A stretch of 64,000 nucleotides of DNA from Candidatus Binatia bacterium. Its GTDB lineage: Bacteria; Desulfobacterota; Binatia; UBA9968; JAJDTQ01. The stretch lies in contig JAJEAI010000095.1 in NCBI GenBank assembly GCA_022824205.1, forward strand, positions 21,462-85,461. The letters run 5' to 3'. This document shows, piece by piece, positions 43,515 to 51,420 of this stretch; position 1 is the stretch's first letter, and each line of letters starts with the position of its first letter. The notes under the pieces are model-generated. The model saw only the letters and a program-made list of their open reading frames with translations, searched no databases and was not told the DNA's origin. The position numbers were made by a program, and so were the translations under genes.

Positions 43515-43687
43515 GTGAGCAGGTGAAGGACAGGATCGCCGGCGTGGAGCCGGATTCCCTGCGTCCGTCCGGTGCCTTCGACCCCGTGGTCCGGGCGCAG
43601 GTGAAGCGCAACGCCGACGCGCTCATGGAGCAGTTCGCGGGCTACTTCCCGACGCCGCGGGCCGAGGCGGCACGCGAGGTGGCGTGA
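43515..43687 (+). pseudogene. 3' remnant of a MoxR-type AAA ATPase gene
   Basis: The last 50 codons (DPVVRAQVKRNADALMEQFA, then GYFPTPRAEAAREVA and stop) resemble the C-terminal end of AAA ATPases that sit upstream of VWA/DUF2201 proteins. The stop overlaps the ATG of exactly such a gene's 5' end (43687), which supports the pairing. The ATPase core is missing; homology ends near 43515. Confidence 0.45.
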
Positions 43688-43848
43688 TGTCCGCGAACGC
43701 GCTCGACGAGTCCGCGCTCCGGGTGAGCGACTGCGTGACCGAGCTGTTCCGGAAGCAGCGCTTCTTCGGGAGCCTGGTCCTGAGGCTCCCGCTCCGCGCC
43801 GATCCCACACTATTGACGAGCGAGAGACAGCCCTTGAGGATCTGGTAG
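43687..43848 (+). pseudogene. 5' remnant of a DUF2201/VWA-like metallopeptidase gene
   Basis: A 53-codon ORF starts with ATG overlapping the previous stop and reads ALRVSDCVTELFRKQRFFGS then LVLRLPLRADPT. This resembles the first helix and strand of VWA-like DUF2201 proteins, which normally run past 400 residues. After about codon 42 the sequence changes to unrelated DNA and stops at 43848. Together with the preceding remnant it is a collapsed two-gene operon. Confidence 0.5.
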
Positions 43849-43966
43849 ACTCGTCGATTCAACACTATTGCAACACCGATGCCGGGATTCATAATCCGGC
43901 GCAACCGTGTCCCTCGATGGCGCGGAATCGCGAACCTTGATGTCTCTTTTGGGTAGGCGCGCGGGG

Positions 43967-44272
43967 CTAGAGAAGTTTGACGAGGGCGACGATCAGGCCG
44001 CCCTGGGCGATCAGCGCACCGAACAGCCATTTCACAAGCTCGGCCTTCACCGCCTCGATGGCTGCCTTGGTTTCGTGCCGCAGGGCTTCCATGCCTGCCT
44101 CGACCCTGGCGATGTCGGCCTTAACGGCGGCGATATCGGCCTTGGTTGCCAAGTTGGCGTTGAGGAGAGCGACGTGCTCTTCGGCGAGGGTTTCCGCCTG
44201 CTTCTCGGTGAAGCCGCTCTCGGTCAGACGCTTGACGAAGCGATGAGTGTCGAAGGCGATGGCCTCGGCCAT
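43967..44272 (-). CDS. coiled-coil protein with C-terminal membrane helix (CCDC90/DUF1640-like)
   Basis: This 101-residue protein starts MAEAIAFDTHRFVKRLTESG with FTEKQAETLAEE, typical of the DUF1640 family. A long coiled coil with ATKADIAAVKADIARVEAGM follows, then a membrane helix (WLFGALIAQGGLIVALVKLL). It is intact for the family and shares its design with the 61-residue protein at 8212. Such genes are often found in mobile regions; function is unknown. The ATG at 44272 was chosen by similarity; the frame is open 22 codons further. Confidence 0.7.
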   Translation of the reverse strand: MAEAIAFDTHRFVKRLTESGFTEKQAETLAEEHVALLNANLATKADIAAVKADIARVEAGMEALRHETKAAIEAVKAELVKWLFGALIAQGGLIVALVKLL

Positions 44273-44321
44273 GGTCCGATCATAACAACCCCGCCGGCGC
44301 GGGACAAGGACCCCGGGTCCG

Positions 44322-44577
44322 TGCCCGCATCCGCCCATTCACACTCCAGGATCACAACCACCTCGTTCAGGCCGTCGCGCCCAGGATCTGCATGAGACAC
44401 CTCCAGAGGATCCGCTTCTTCATACCTGAGCCAGCAAACGTCATACAGCCACTCCCCGTTGTCGGCGGCTTCGACGCCTGAGGCACAGACGTAGAGCGGC
44501 GGCTGTTGCGCCGCTCCGGCAACGCACAGTTGCGTCTTGATCTCTCTCGTCCACTCCCCGGCGTCCGCGGTTCCCTG
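44322..44577 (-). pseudogene. fragment of an uncharacterised conserved protein
   Basis: About 80 codons look coding: WTREIKTQLCVAG, YVCASGVEAADNGEWLYDVC, then LNEVVVILECEW. The GEWLYD and LECEW pieces recall a family of uncharacterised proteins with a GEWLYDL...LESEWG pattern. There is no start codon with a ribosome site at the left, and homology ends after LECEW, so both ends are cut. The rest of 44273-44684 holds nothing I can name. Confidence 0.4.
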
Positions 44578-44684
44578 GGGAATCTTCGCTGCCACACCTG
44601 CGCTCGCGCCGCCACGGCTACCTGGTTGCGCGCGGGACCGAGTCCCGGCCGGGCGCCTGCCAAACGTCCCGACGGGAGGAACCC

Positions 44685-44830
44685 ATGCGCATCTACGCAA
44701 GAGACCGCGTCTGCGGATTTCGCTACAGCCGAGCCGCCTGGGGTGCGTTCAGCAACTTCTCGCCCCTGCCCTGCCCATCGCCGCCGGCCCCTGGAGGCGT
44801 TGGATCACCGCGCTGCGGTCACCGACGATC
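44685..44830 (+). pseudogene. 5' remnant of a NADAR-family gene, frameshifted
   Basis: A good start (GGGAGGAACCC then ATG) opens a frame reading MRIYARDRVCGFRYSRAAWG then AFSNFSPL, the N-terminal strand and FSNF motif of NADAR (DUF1768) proteins. These are linked to ADP-ribose and nucleotide metabolism. The continuation PIAAGPWRRWIT lies one frame over, so a single-base shift near 44765 is likely. The remaining 110 or so residues are absent; UvrD helicase sequence follows. Confidence 0.5.
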
Positions 44831-44869
44831 AGCAAACAGGTGCGAGTTGGCCGTCGCGACCGCCCGACA

Positions 44870-45526
44870 CACCAAGTCGAGTCCCACCCGCTCACGGAAG
44901 AGCAACGCAGGGCGGTCGTCATCGATGAGCGACGGAACCTTGTGGTCGCCGCGGCCGGCAGCGGCAAGACCTCGGTCATCGTGGCCAAGACGGGCTGGCT
45001 TGTCCGAAAGAGGTATCGCACACGGTCCGAGCTTCTTCTGCTCGCCTTCGCCCGAGACGCCCGTCGGGAGATGGAAGAGCGGATGGCCAAGCGCCTCGAC
45101 GCCGCAATCGCGCGCGACGTGACGGTGCGCACGTTCCACGGACTCGGCATGGCGATCATGGCCGACGTATCCCGTCCCCGACGCACCGGTGGACGGGAGG
45201 TGCGCCGCGAGAACGCCAGCGACGGGAGCGTCTTCTACGGCTGTTCGAACAATCCGCTTTGCGAGCACACCGCACCTGCCTGCCCTCGCTGCGGGAACGG
45301 CCTTCCCGTCAGGTCCGGCAATGCATACCGCTGCCGCGACTGTGATGGGACCATCGAGGCCTGTCCGGTGTTCGACGGCTGGCTGAACACCAAATGGGGT
45401 CCCCGCGGCCGCTTTCTCGGCTGCTCGAACTTCCCGGATTGCAAATACACGAGAAACCTGCGCGAGTCGACCGGGCGCGGGACGGAGCAGAAGCGCACGA
45501 ACCTCGAACAGCGAAGACGGCGCTGA
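44870..45526 (+). pseudogene. internally deleted UvrD-like helicase with zinc-ribbon tail
   Basis: About 215 codons join the first helicase segment to the last. The front has the Q-motif LTEEQRRAVVIDE, Walker A VVAAAGSGKTSVI, motif Ia LLLLAFARDARREMEER and TVRTFHGLGMAIM. It passes directly into a C-terminal tail with two Cys-rich zinc ribbons (FYGCSNNPLCEHTAPACPRC, then FLGCSNFPDCKYTRNL). Helicase motifs II-VI are missing, although the frame is intact. A full protein would be some 800-900 residues. The product could still bind nucleotide or DNA, but not unwind it. Confidence 0.75.
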
Positions 45527-45725
45527 CACGCAATGCCTTTCGTCCTGATTGGAGACGATCTCGATCCGTTCCCGACATTGTTGAGTGGGTCTCGGGTTCT
45601 CCACCGATCGCTACGTGGATAGAAAAGTTGAACGTTACAGCACGTCCCGAGTATATTCGGTCTACGCCGTCGCCTCCGTGGGTCACGCAGACAAGGCCCG
45701 ACCTTGGCACGGTGGAGGTATTTCC

Positions 45726-46838
45726 ATGGTTTCAGCCGTGAATACTCGATTGTCGGTGCTGGTGCCTGCAGTTCTTTTTGCTGTCGCTCTCTTCCTTCTC
45801 GGCGCGGTTTCCCCTCTGTCGGCCGTGGACCTGGACCATGTCAGAGGCGGCGTATGGAAGGTCTGGAACTGGACCCCGGTGAAAAAACCGGGAGAGACGA
45901 AGTGGGAGGTTGGAACCGCCTTCGCCATCGGGCCGAGGTACATGGCAACCGCGCTCCATGTGCTGGCCTCGCACCGCGGGAGGGGAACCCCCATTGCCGA
46001 CCTCATCTTGAAATACTGGCATCGGGGCTACGTGTCGCCACCGCTCAGAATCAGGAGAGTGGCGGCGATGTCTGCTGTTCATGATCTCGCGATCTTCGAG
46101 ATCGGAAGCGACAACACCTATCTCAGGTTGGCGGAACAGCCGGTGCCGTCCGGGAGCCGGGGCTTGACGGGGTTCGGCTATCCGGAAGCGGCCGGGAAAG
46201 GACTGCGAGTCCTGCGCCAAATCGGCAACGGGATCACCGTAGATCACCGGGTTGCGTCTCGAATCTACGTGGCGGTCAACATGGGAGAGTTGGGAGGCGC
46301 CAGTGGCGGACCTGTTCTGGATTCGAAGGGGAAAGTCGTGGGCGTCCAGATCCAAGGCGATGGCAATTTGTCCATCGCGGTTACAAACCAACGCCTCTGG
46401 GATCTCGCAGACGGCAAGTTGGGGATAATATGCCCCAAGTCCGCATCTTTCGATGGCTGTTATGAAATGGCTATGGAAGACCTGAAGGACAGAGCGAGAA
46501 AGAAGGACCCGGCCGCCGCGTTGGAACTGTGGCAACACTATTTCGATGGAGACCTCGAGGGCGGTTACGCGGACAAAGTTCATTTGCTGCGGGAAGCTGC
46601 GAGACAGGGGCATGTTCTGGCGCAGGAGGATCTGGCGCTGCACTATGTCGATGGAGACGTCGTCGAGAAGGACTACCGGAAGGCCGACCTGTGGATGGAG
46701 CGCGCTGCGAAGCAGAACTATCCGCCAGCCATGTACCGACTCGGCAAATGGTATCAAGGCGACGGCGATTCGCGCGCCGGACCTCTGTTGAGGCGAGCGG
46801 CTACGGCAGGCTTTCGACAGAAGGATCAGCATGAGTGA
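45726..46838 (+). CDS. secreted trypsin-like protease with Sel1-type repeats
   Basis: This 370-residue protein has a signal peptide or anchor (residues 8-32), a chymotrypsin-fold protease domain and a C-terminal repeat domain. The catalytic triad is visible: His in YMATALHVLA near residue 80, Asp in AVHDLAIFEIG near 119 and Ser in GELGGASGGPVLDSKGKVVG near 196. From about 265 come three Sel1/TPR-like units (AALELWQHYFDGDLEGGYAD, then GHVLAQEDLALHYVDGDVVE and YPPAMYRLGKWYQGDGD). The fusion suggests that the protease is recruited to a partner complex in the envelope. GGAGGTATTTCC precedes the ATG. Base composition is lower in GC than the chromosomal neighbours. Confidence 0.8.
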   Translation: MVSAVNTRLSVLVPAVLFAVALFLLGAVSPLSAVDLDHVRGGVWKVWNWTPVKKPGETKWEVGTAFAIGPRYMATALHVLASHRGRGTPIADLILKYWHRGYVSPPLRIRRVAAMSAVHDLAIFEIGSDNTYLRLAEQPVPSGSRGLTGFGYPEAAGKGLRVLRQIGNGITVDHRVASRIYVAVNMGELGGASGGPVLDSKGKVVGVQIQGDGNLSIAVTNQRLWDLADGKLGIICPKSASFDGCYEMAMEDLKDRARKKDPAAALELWQHYFDGDLEGGYADKVHLLREAARQGHVLAQEDLALHYVDGDVVEKDYRKADLWMERAAKQNYPPAMYRLGKWYQGDGDSRAGPLLRRAATAGFRQKDQHE

Positions 46839-46964
46839 GCGAGGCGAGCCTCCACGTTCCAGGGACGGATTTGTTTGAGTCAGGCCACCATGGCTGACTT
46901 CCCACACTGTGGATAGTAGGCCTTTCGAGTTCTGCCGGCGGCACCTGGCCGATCCCGTCGGGGA

Positions 46965-47356
46965 GAGTCAACGTGTCCGCAGCAGGAGAAACCGGATGCG
47001 CCCGATCCTGCAGGGCCTGCGGGTCGGTGGTGGACTCGTGGGTCGCATTGCTGCGCTTCTCACCCCGAAAGTCCTCCTCGGTATTGCTTCCGCCGCCGCC
47101 CCGCGGTCCCTCGCCCCCCTTGGGACGGAACCGACGCCCACGCCTCCAGCAGCGTGCCATCCACGCTGAAGTGCTCATCCGACAAAAGCCGCGCGTCACC
47201 CGCCTGCACCAGGATCTTCGCAAAGAACTCCCGTGCGATGTCCGAGCCGATCAACCGCTCCCGGTTCTTTGTGAACGTCGAGTGGTCCCACATCACCTCG
47301 TCCATCGACAGCCCCACAACCCACCGGAACAAAATCGAATTGAATGCAGAAAAGAC
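46965..47356 (-). pseudogene. IS5/IS1182-type transposase remnant, frameshifted and truncated
   Basis: Recognisable transposase blocks are LFRWVVGLSMDEVMWDHSTF, KNRERLIGSDIAREFF and LLSDEHFSVDGTLLEAWAS in one frame. After a shift near 47128, FRPKGGEGPRGGGGSNTEED then RSNATHESTTDPQALQDRA follow in the next. These are the N-terminal third of an IS1182-like transposase; the DDE core is missing. The upstream end runs straight into the 37-bp boundary repeat. 46839-46964 contains no gene. Confidence 0.8.
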
Positions 47357-47393
47357 CCGCAGATTATGCTGCGAATTAACCAGACACCACACT
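47357..47393 (-). mobile_element. right boundary repeat of the 41-47 kb island
   Basis: This 37-bp sequence is the inverted copy (one mismatch) of 41226-41262. The following bases inward (GGGTCTTTTCTGC read on the minus strand) also resemble the 59664 element (TGGTCTTTTTCGC), so it belongs to the same family. The pair encloses 6.1 kb. Confidence 0.75.
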
Positions 47394-47627
47394 AGAGACC
47401 CGGCTGCCGTGTCACGGCCGTGGCCGCCCGCCCGCACCAAGCGCATCAAGCTGGCCACGGGCATCCTCCTCCAGCCGCACATGGGTATCCCGTGCCGGCC
47501 GCGACCGCCGGGAACCCCATGCCGTCTAAATGGAAAGTCTCATGTCCTTTCCGGTGCTGCCGCATGATACGATGCGAGAGCATCGGACAGGACACCTGTT
47601 GAGTTGAGCGAGGACGACGGTTTGAGG

Positions 47628-48290
47628 ATGACGGAGACGCTGCCGTACCGCCTGACGCTGGAAGATGCGGAACGGGACGTGGTGCGACGGGTCCGGGGCG
47701 GCGACGCGGACGCCTACCGGCTCCTGGTGGAGCGCCACCAGGCGCGAATCCACCGGCTCGTCGGCCGGCTCCTGGGACCGGACCACGGCGACGTGGACGA
47801 CGTCGTCCAGGAGGTGTTCGTCAAGGCGTTTTTCTCGCTGGGCAAGTTCCGGGAAGACGCGGCCTTCGGCACCTGGATCACGCGCATCGCCATCAACCGC
47901 GCCCGCGACGAGCTCAAGCGGCAATCGGGGAAGGTGTCGCTGGACACGGAACCGTCCGAGGACGCGGTCGACGGTCTGCGCGACCGGCTCGCCGCCGCCG
48001 AGCAGCCGGACGATGAGGTGGAGGAAGCCCGGGAGGCCGAGGTCAGCGGCGTGGTGACCGGGACGGTGGCCCGCCTGCCCGACCGGCTCCGCGTGGTTGT
48101 GACGCTGAAGGACATGGAAGGGAATTCGTACCAGGAAGTCGCCCGTATCCTGAATTGTTCCCTGGGCACGGTCAAGTCGCGCCACGCCCGGGGACGCGCG
48201 CGCCTGCGGCAGATGCTCGCGCCCCATGTCGCGGAACTGTTCGGCGCGCGCGATGGCCGGGGTCCAGGGGGCCAGGGAGGTGATTCGTGA
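47628..48290 (+). CDS. ECF-type RNA polymerase sigma factor
   Basis: This 220-residue sigma-70-family protein has region 2 (YRLLVERHQARIHRLVGRLL, then VDDVVQEVFVKAFFSLGKF and FGTWITRIAINRARDELKR) and region 4 (VARLPDRLRVVVTLKDMEGN, then YQEVARILNCSLGTVKSRHA). The linker is acidic. The start is uncertain: ATG 47628, or TTG at 47622 or 47604 with GCGAGGA between them. Its TGA overlaps the GTG of the anti-sigma gene, the common arrangement for a stress-sensing pair. The target genes probably include the downstream periplasmic proteins. Confidence 0.9.
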   Translation: MTETLPYRLTLEDAERDVVRRVRGGDADAYRLLVERHQARIHRLVGRLLGPDHGDVDDVVQEVFVKAFFSLGKFREDAAFGTWITRIAINRARDELKRQSGKVSLDTEPSEDAVDGLRDRLAAAEQPDDEVEEAREAEVSGVVTGTVARLPDRLRVVVTLKDMEGNSYQEVARILNCSLGTVKSRHARGRARLRQMLAPHVAELFGARDGRGPGGQGGDS

Positions 48291-48745
48291 CCTGTGACGA
48301 TTTCACGCGGTGGCTGGAATCCGCCGGCGCGAAGCTGGCGGCGGATCTCCCCGAAGCACACGCGGCGCACATCGGTTCGTGCGCCGGCTGCCGCGCGGCC
48401 CTGGAGGAGGAACGGCTCTGGCGGCGTTTCTTCTCGGCCGCGCCGGCGCCGTCCCCCCAGCGGCCCGCATGGCCCGGGGTCGCCGCCCGGATCCGTGAGG
48501 AGGAGAGCCGGCGCGCGTCATGGAGCGACGCCCTCCTGCTGTTCAGCCGCCGGCTCGCCCCGGCCTTTGCGCTGGTGGTGGTGGTGCTCGGCGGCGTCGG
48601 CCTTTGGCGCGGCATGCTGACGCAGCCCCTGGAGCCGGCACCGGTCACCGTCACCATGGTGGAGGGTACGTCGGACCAGGAAGCAATTCCCGTGGACGAA
48701 CCCGACGCGGTCCTGGTCGCGTGGGTGGGAGCTCGGAATCCATGA
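48287..48745 (+). CDS. anti-sigma factor with zinc-finger (HC2-type) domain
   Basis: This 152-residue membrane protein has an N-terminal ZAS zinc motif (HAAHIGSCAGC, residues 26-36), a cytoplasmic helix and one membrane segment (PAFALVVVVLGGVGLWRGM, near 90). A short periplasmic tail follows. It should hold the ECF sigma factor inactive at the membrane. GGGAGGTGATTC precedes the GTG start. Its stop overlaps the next gene's ATG (ATGA). Confidence 0.85.
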   Translation: MTCDDFTRWLESAGAKLAADLPEAHAAHIGSCAGCRAALEEERLWRRFFSAAPAPSPQRPAWPGVAARIREEESRRASWSDALLLFSRRLAPAFALVVVVLGGVGLWRGMLTQPLEPAPVTVTMVEGTSDQEAIPVDEPDAVLVAWVGARNP

Positions 48746-49194
48746 AAAGAAAAGCCTTGATCGCCGTGGTGGGCGTGTTTTTGCTGGGACTCATGGGCGG
48801 CGCCGTCATCGGGAACGTCTTTCCCGTGAGGGAGCTGTGGGGCAACCCGTGGCGTCACCACCAGGATGCCGGCAAACACTGGGGCGGCAAGAAACAGGCA
48901 TCGAGCGGACGATACCTGCGCATGCTGCAGCGGAAGCTTGACCTGTCGGAGCGGCAGATGACGGCGATCGGACCGCTGTTGAACCAAGCGCGCCGTGACC
49001 TTTACCAATCACGTATCCGCTCCCACGAGGAAGCCGATCGCATCATCATGGAGTTCCACAAGAAGATCGTTCCGTCCCTGGACGAGGGCCAGGCACGCAG
49101 GCTGCAAGACCTGACCGACGACTTCCGCGAACGGCGCGCGAAGAAGCGCGAGCGGTGGATGTCGCGGCTCGATTCGCGACGCAGGGGCGAGTAG
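48742..49194 (+). CDS. Spy/CpxP-like periplasmic sensor protein, membrane-anchored
   Basis: This 150-residue protein has an uncleaved or signal-like helix (ALIAVVGVFLLGLMGGAVIG), a His/Trp-rich linker (GNPWRHHQDAGKHWGG) and a helical LTxxQ-type domain (LDLSERQMTAIGPLLNQARR, then VPSLDEGQARRLQDLTDDF). Members (heavy-metal resistance/CpxP-like) sense misfolded envelope proteins or metal. The His-rich linker could bind metal. It overlaps the anti-sigma gene by four bases, so it probably modulates that pair from the periplasm. Confidence 0.8.
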   Translation: MKRKALIAVVGVFLLGLMGGAVIGNVFPVRELWGNPWRHHQDAGKHWGGKKQASSGRYLRMLQRKLDLSERQMTAIGPLLNQARRDLYQSRIRSHEEADRIIMEFHKKIVPSLDEGQARRLQDLTDDFRERRAKKRERWMSRLDSRRRGE

Positions 49195-49316
49195 CGCCGT
49201 CTCCCGTCCCTTGGAAGCAGAGACGGATTCGGACCCCCCACGCTCGGAACCCCTGCCCGTCTAATCCTTGACATCGCGATCCGGATCGAGCCAACCACCC
49301 AACAAGGAGAACATCC

Positions 49317-49883
49317 ATGACGAATCGTAAACGCACCGCATTTCTGATGGTACCCGTGCTCCTGGTGGGCCTTTCCGGAGGCATCGCCTGGAGCCAGCAG
49401 GGCGAGGGGCGCCGGGGCGACGGCCCGCGCGTGGCCCGCGCCGACGGCGACGACGAGCGCGGCAGACGGCACTGGCGCGGACGCGAGGGACGGCGCGGCC
49501 ATGAGGGGCGGCGCGGACACGGCGGCCCGGCGCGGACGATGGGACGCATGCAGGAGCGGCTGGAGCTCAGCGACGAGCAGGTCACGAAGATCAAGGACGT
49601 GCTCACCGAGGCGCGCAAGAAGAAGATCGCTCTCCGCGCCGACGCCCGCATCGCCGGCATCGAACTGCGCCAGATGGTCACGGGCGAGACCGCGGACAAG
49701 GCCGAGGTAGGGGCCAAGGTGGGCGCTATCGCCAAGATCCATGGCGACCTGCTGCAAGCACGCGCCGACGCGGTCATGGCGGTGCGGGACATCCTGACGG
49801 CCGAGCAGATCGCGAAGGCGGACGGCATGCTGAAACGCATGTTGCACGGCCGCGGCGGCCACAAGGGCCGAGGCCGCCGGTAG
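49317..49883 (+). CDS. Spy/CpxP-family periplasmic LTxxQ protein with Arg/Gly/His-rich insert
   Basis: This 188-residue secreted protein has a signal peptide (residues 1-26, cut near AWSQQ). A 45-residue segment dominated by Arg, Gly, His and Asp follows (RGREGRRGHEGRRGHGG), then a helical domain with LELSDEQVTKIKDVL and DILTAEQIAKADGML. The LTxxQ pairs define the CpxP/Spy family of periplasmic chaperones. The basic, His-rich insert is unusual and may bind metal or anionic partners. AAGGAGAACATCC precedes the ATG; a TTGACA at 49268 is a possible -35 without a clear -10. The gene ends at a strong terminator. Confidence 0.8.
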   Translation: MTNRKRTAFLMVPVLLVGLSGGIAWSQQGEGRRGDGPRVARADGDDERGRRHWRGREGRRGHEGRRGHGGPARTMGRMQERLELSDEQVTKIKDVLTEARKKKIALRADARIAGIELRQMVTGETADKAEVGAKVGAIAKIHGDLLQARADAVMAVRDILTAEQIAKADGMLKRMLHGRGGHKGRGRR

Positions 49884-49906
49884 GACGGCTATCGTCCCCG
49901 AATGAG

Positions 49907-49938
49907 GAGCGGGCAGCCCTTGCGGCTGCCCGCTCTTT
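49907..49938 (+). terminator. intrinsic terminator
   Basis: A perfect 12-bp stem (GAGCGGGCAGCC and GGCTGCCCGCTC) with a five-base loop is followed by CTTTG and T-rich bases. It lies 24 bp after the Spy-like gene and ends the envelope-stress cluster. Confidence 0.85.
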
Positions 49939-50004
49939 GTTCGTGCCTCGTATCTTCCTCCGGCATTCCCGCCGTTCGCCAGGCGAAGACGTTACGAATA
50001 CGTC

Positions 50005-50020
50005 ATTCCCGCGAGGGAAT
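50005..50020. repeat. short ATTCCCGC repeat
   Basis: ATTCCCGCGAGGGAAT with preceding ACGTC is a shortened member of the dispersed hairpin family, in the 237-bp gap between the terminator-ended Spy-like gene and the MFS gene. Confidence 0.55.
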
Positions 50021-50121
50021 GCGGCGGGAAACACTCTCCCTCCGGCGCCCGGTTGTCAAAGAGCCGACAACTTGTCTACAGTGGATGACATCGCACCTGC
50101 GTGCGACCACCGCCGCACTCC

Positions 50122-51384
50122 ATGAGCACACCCGCACCTGCCGCCGCCCAGGCACCGCCCGCGTTTGCCGCGCTCCGGAACCGCGACTTCGCACTCTTCT
50201 TCGTCGGCAACATGCTGTCGATGATGGCCGACAACATAGAGCACGTCATCAGCTACGGCATCGTCTACCAGGCGTTCCGCTCCGAGACCCTGCAAGGGTT
50301 CGCCGTCATCAGCCACTGGATGCCGGCCCTGTTCCTGTCGTGGTACTTCGGCGCGCTGGCCGACCGCCTCGATTGCCGGCGGATCATCGAGTGGGCGCAG
50401 CTCCTGTTCATCTCCGTGAGCCTCGCCTGGGCATTCCTGTTCTACACCGGCCGCCTGGAGATGTGGCACTCGGTGGTCCTGCTGACCCTGCACGGGATGG
50501 CCGGTGCCTTGTGGAACCCGGCGCGCCAGCTCATGATCTACGACGTGGTAGGGCCGGAGACGCTTCAGAGCGGCATCCGGCTGCTGGCGACGGGACGCCA
50601 GTTGGGGATACTGTTCGGCCCCGCGGTGGGAGGCGGCATCCTGTGGCTGCTGAAACCCACGCTGGCACTGCTGGTCAACGCGCTCATCTACTTGCCCCTG
50701 ATGATCTGGTGCCGGCTGGTGCTCTATACCGGCCACGGCTCCGGGCGCGAGACCAGCAAAGGGACCTGGGCGGACGCGCTGTCGGCGCTGTGGGGCGCCT
50801 CAAGCAACCGGGTTCTCCTGTCCATGATCCTGCTCGTGGGTTTCTACGCCTTCTTCGTGGGCAACGCGTTCCAGGCGTTGATGCCCGCGTTCGCCCTGTC
50901 GCTCGGCGCCGATGACCTGAGCTTGGGCTACGCCGCGTTGTTCGCCGCCAACGGCGCGGGCGCCGTGACCGGAGGGTTGCTGCTGGAAATACGCGGCCTG
51001 TTCAAAGCGCGCGCCGCCACGGCCATCGTCCTGGCCATGCTGTGGTGCTGTGCCATGACCGCCTTCGCCGTTTCCACGCAGTACACGCTGTCACTGTTGT
51101 TCCTGTTCCTCGCCGGCATCCTCAACCTCGCGTTCCTGTCGATGGCGCAGACACTGGTACAGATCGAGGCGCCGGCCGCCCTGCGGGGCCGCCTGATCGG
51201 GCTCTACAACATGGCCGCCCAGGGGCTGCGCACCTTCAGCGGCATCACCGTGGGCTTTGCCGGCGCCTACGTGGGCATCAACTGGTCGCTGGGGCTCAGC
51301 ACGCTGGCGGTGATGGGGATCGCCGCGGTCCTGTTCGTCGTCACGGCGAGGGCGGCGAGGCCCCCGGAACCCGCCGCCGGATGA
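50122..51384 (+). CDS. MFS transporter, EntS-like
   Basis: This 420-residue protein has 12 predicted membrane helices. It starts FAALRNRDFALFFVGNMLSM, typical of the EntS/macrolide-efflux MFS_3 branch, and has WYFGALADRLDCRRI near residue 72 as the A-like loop motif and a central hydrophilic loop near 205. Members export siderophores or hydrophobic compounds; the substrate here is unknown. The ATG at 50122 has no clear ribosome site. The RidA gene follows after 36 bp. Confidence 0.85.
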   Translation: MSTPAPAAAQAPPAFAALRNRDFALFFVGNMLSMMADNIEHVISYGIVYQAFRSETLQGFAVISHWMPALFLSWYFGALADRLDCRRIIEWAQLLFISVSLAWAFLFYTGRLEMWHSVVLLTLHGMAGALWNPARQLMIYDVVGPETLQSGIRLLATGRQLGILFGPAVGGGILWLLKPTLALLVNALIYLPLMIWCRLVLYTGHGSGRETSKGTWADALSALWGASSNRVLLSMILLVGFYAFFVGNAFQALMPAFALSLGADDLSLGYAALFAANGAGAVTGGLLLEIRGLFKARAATAIVLAMLWCCAMTAFAVSTQYTLSLLFLFLAGILNLAFLSMAQTLVQIEAPAALRGRLIGLYNMAAQGLRTFSGITVGFAGAYVGINWSLGLSTLAVMGIAAVLFVVTARAARPPEPAAG

Positions 51385-51420
51385 GCGGCGGGTTGTGGAA
51401 AACACGAAAGGACCCACTCC

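Noticed and set aside
43882..43899. Palindrome CCGGGATTCATAATCCGG as a possible operator
   Set aside because: It lies between gene remnants, with no intact gene close enough to be controlled.
49268..49300. TTGACA upstream of the second Spy-like gene as a full promoter
   Set aside because: No acceptable -10 element is present at 16-18 bp.
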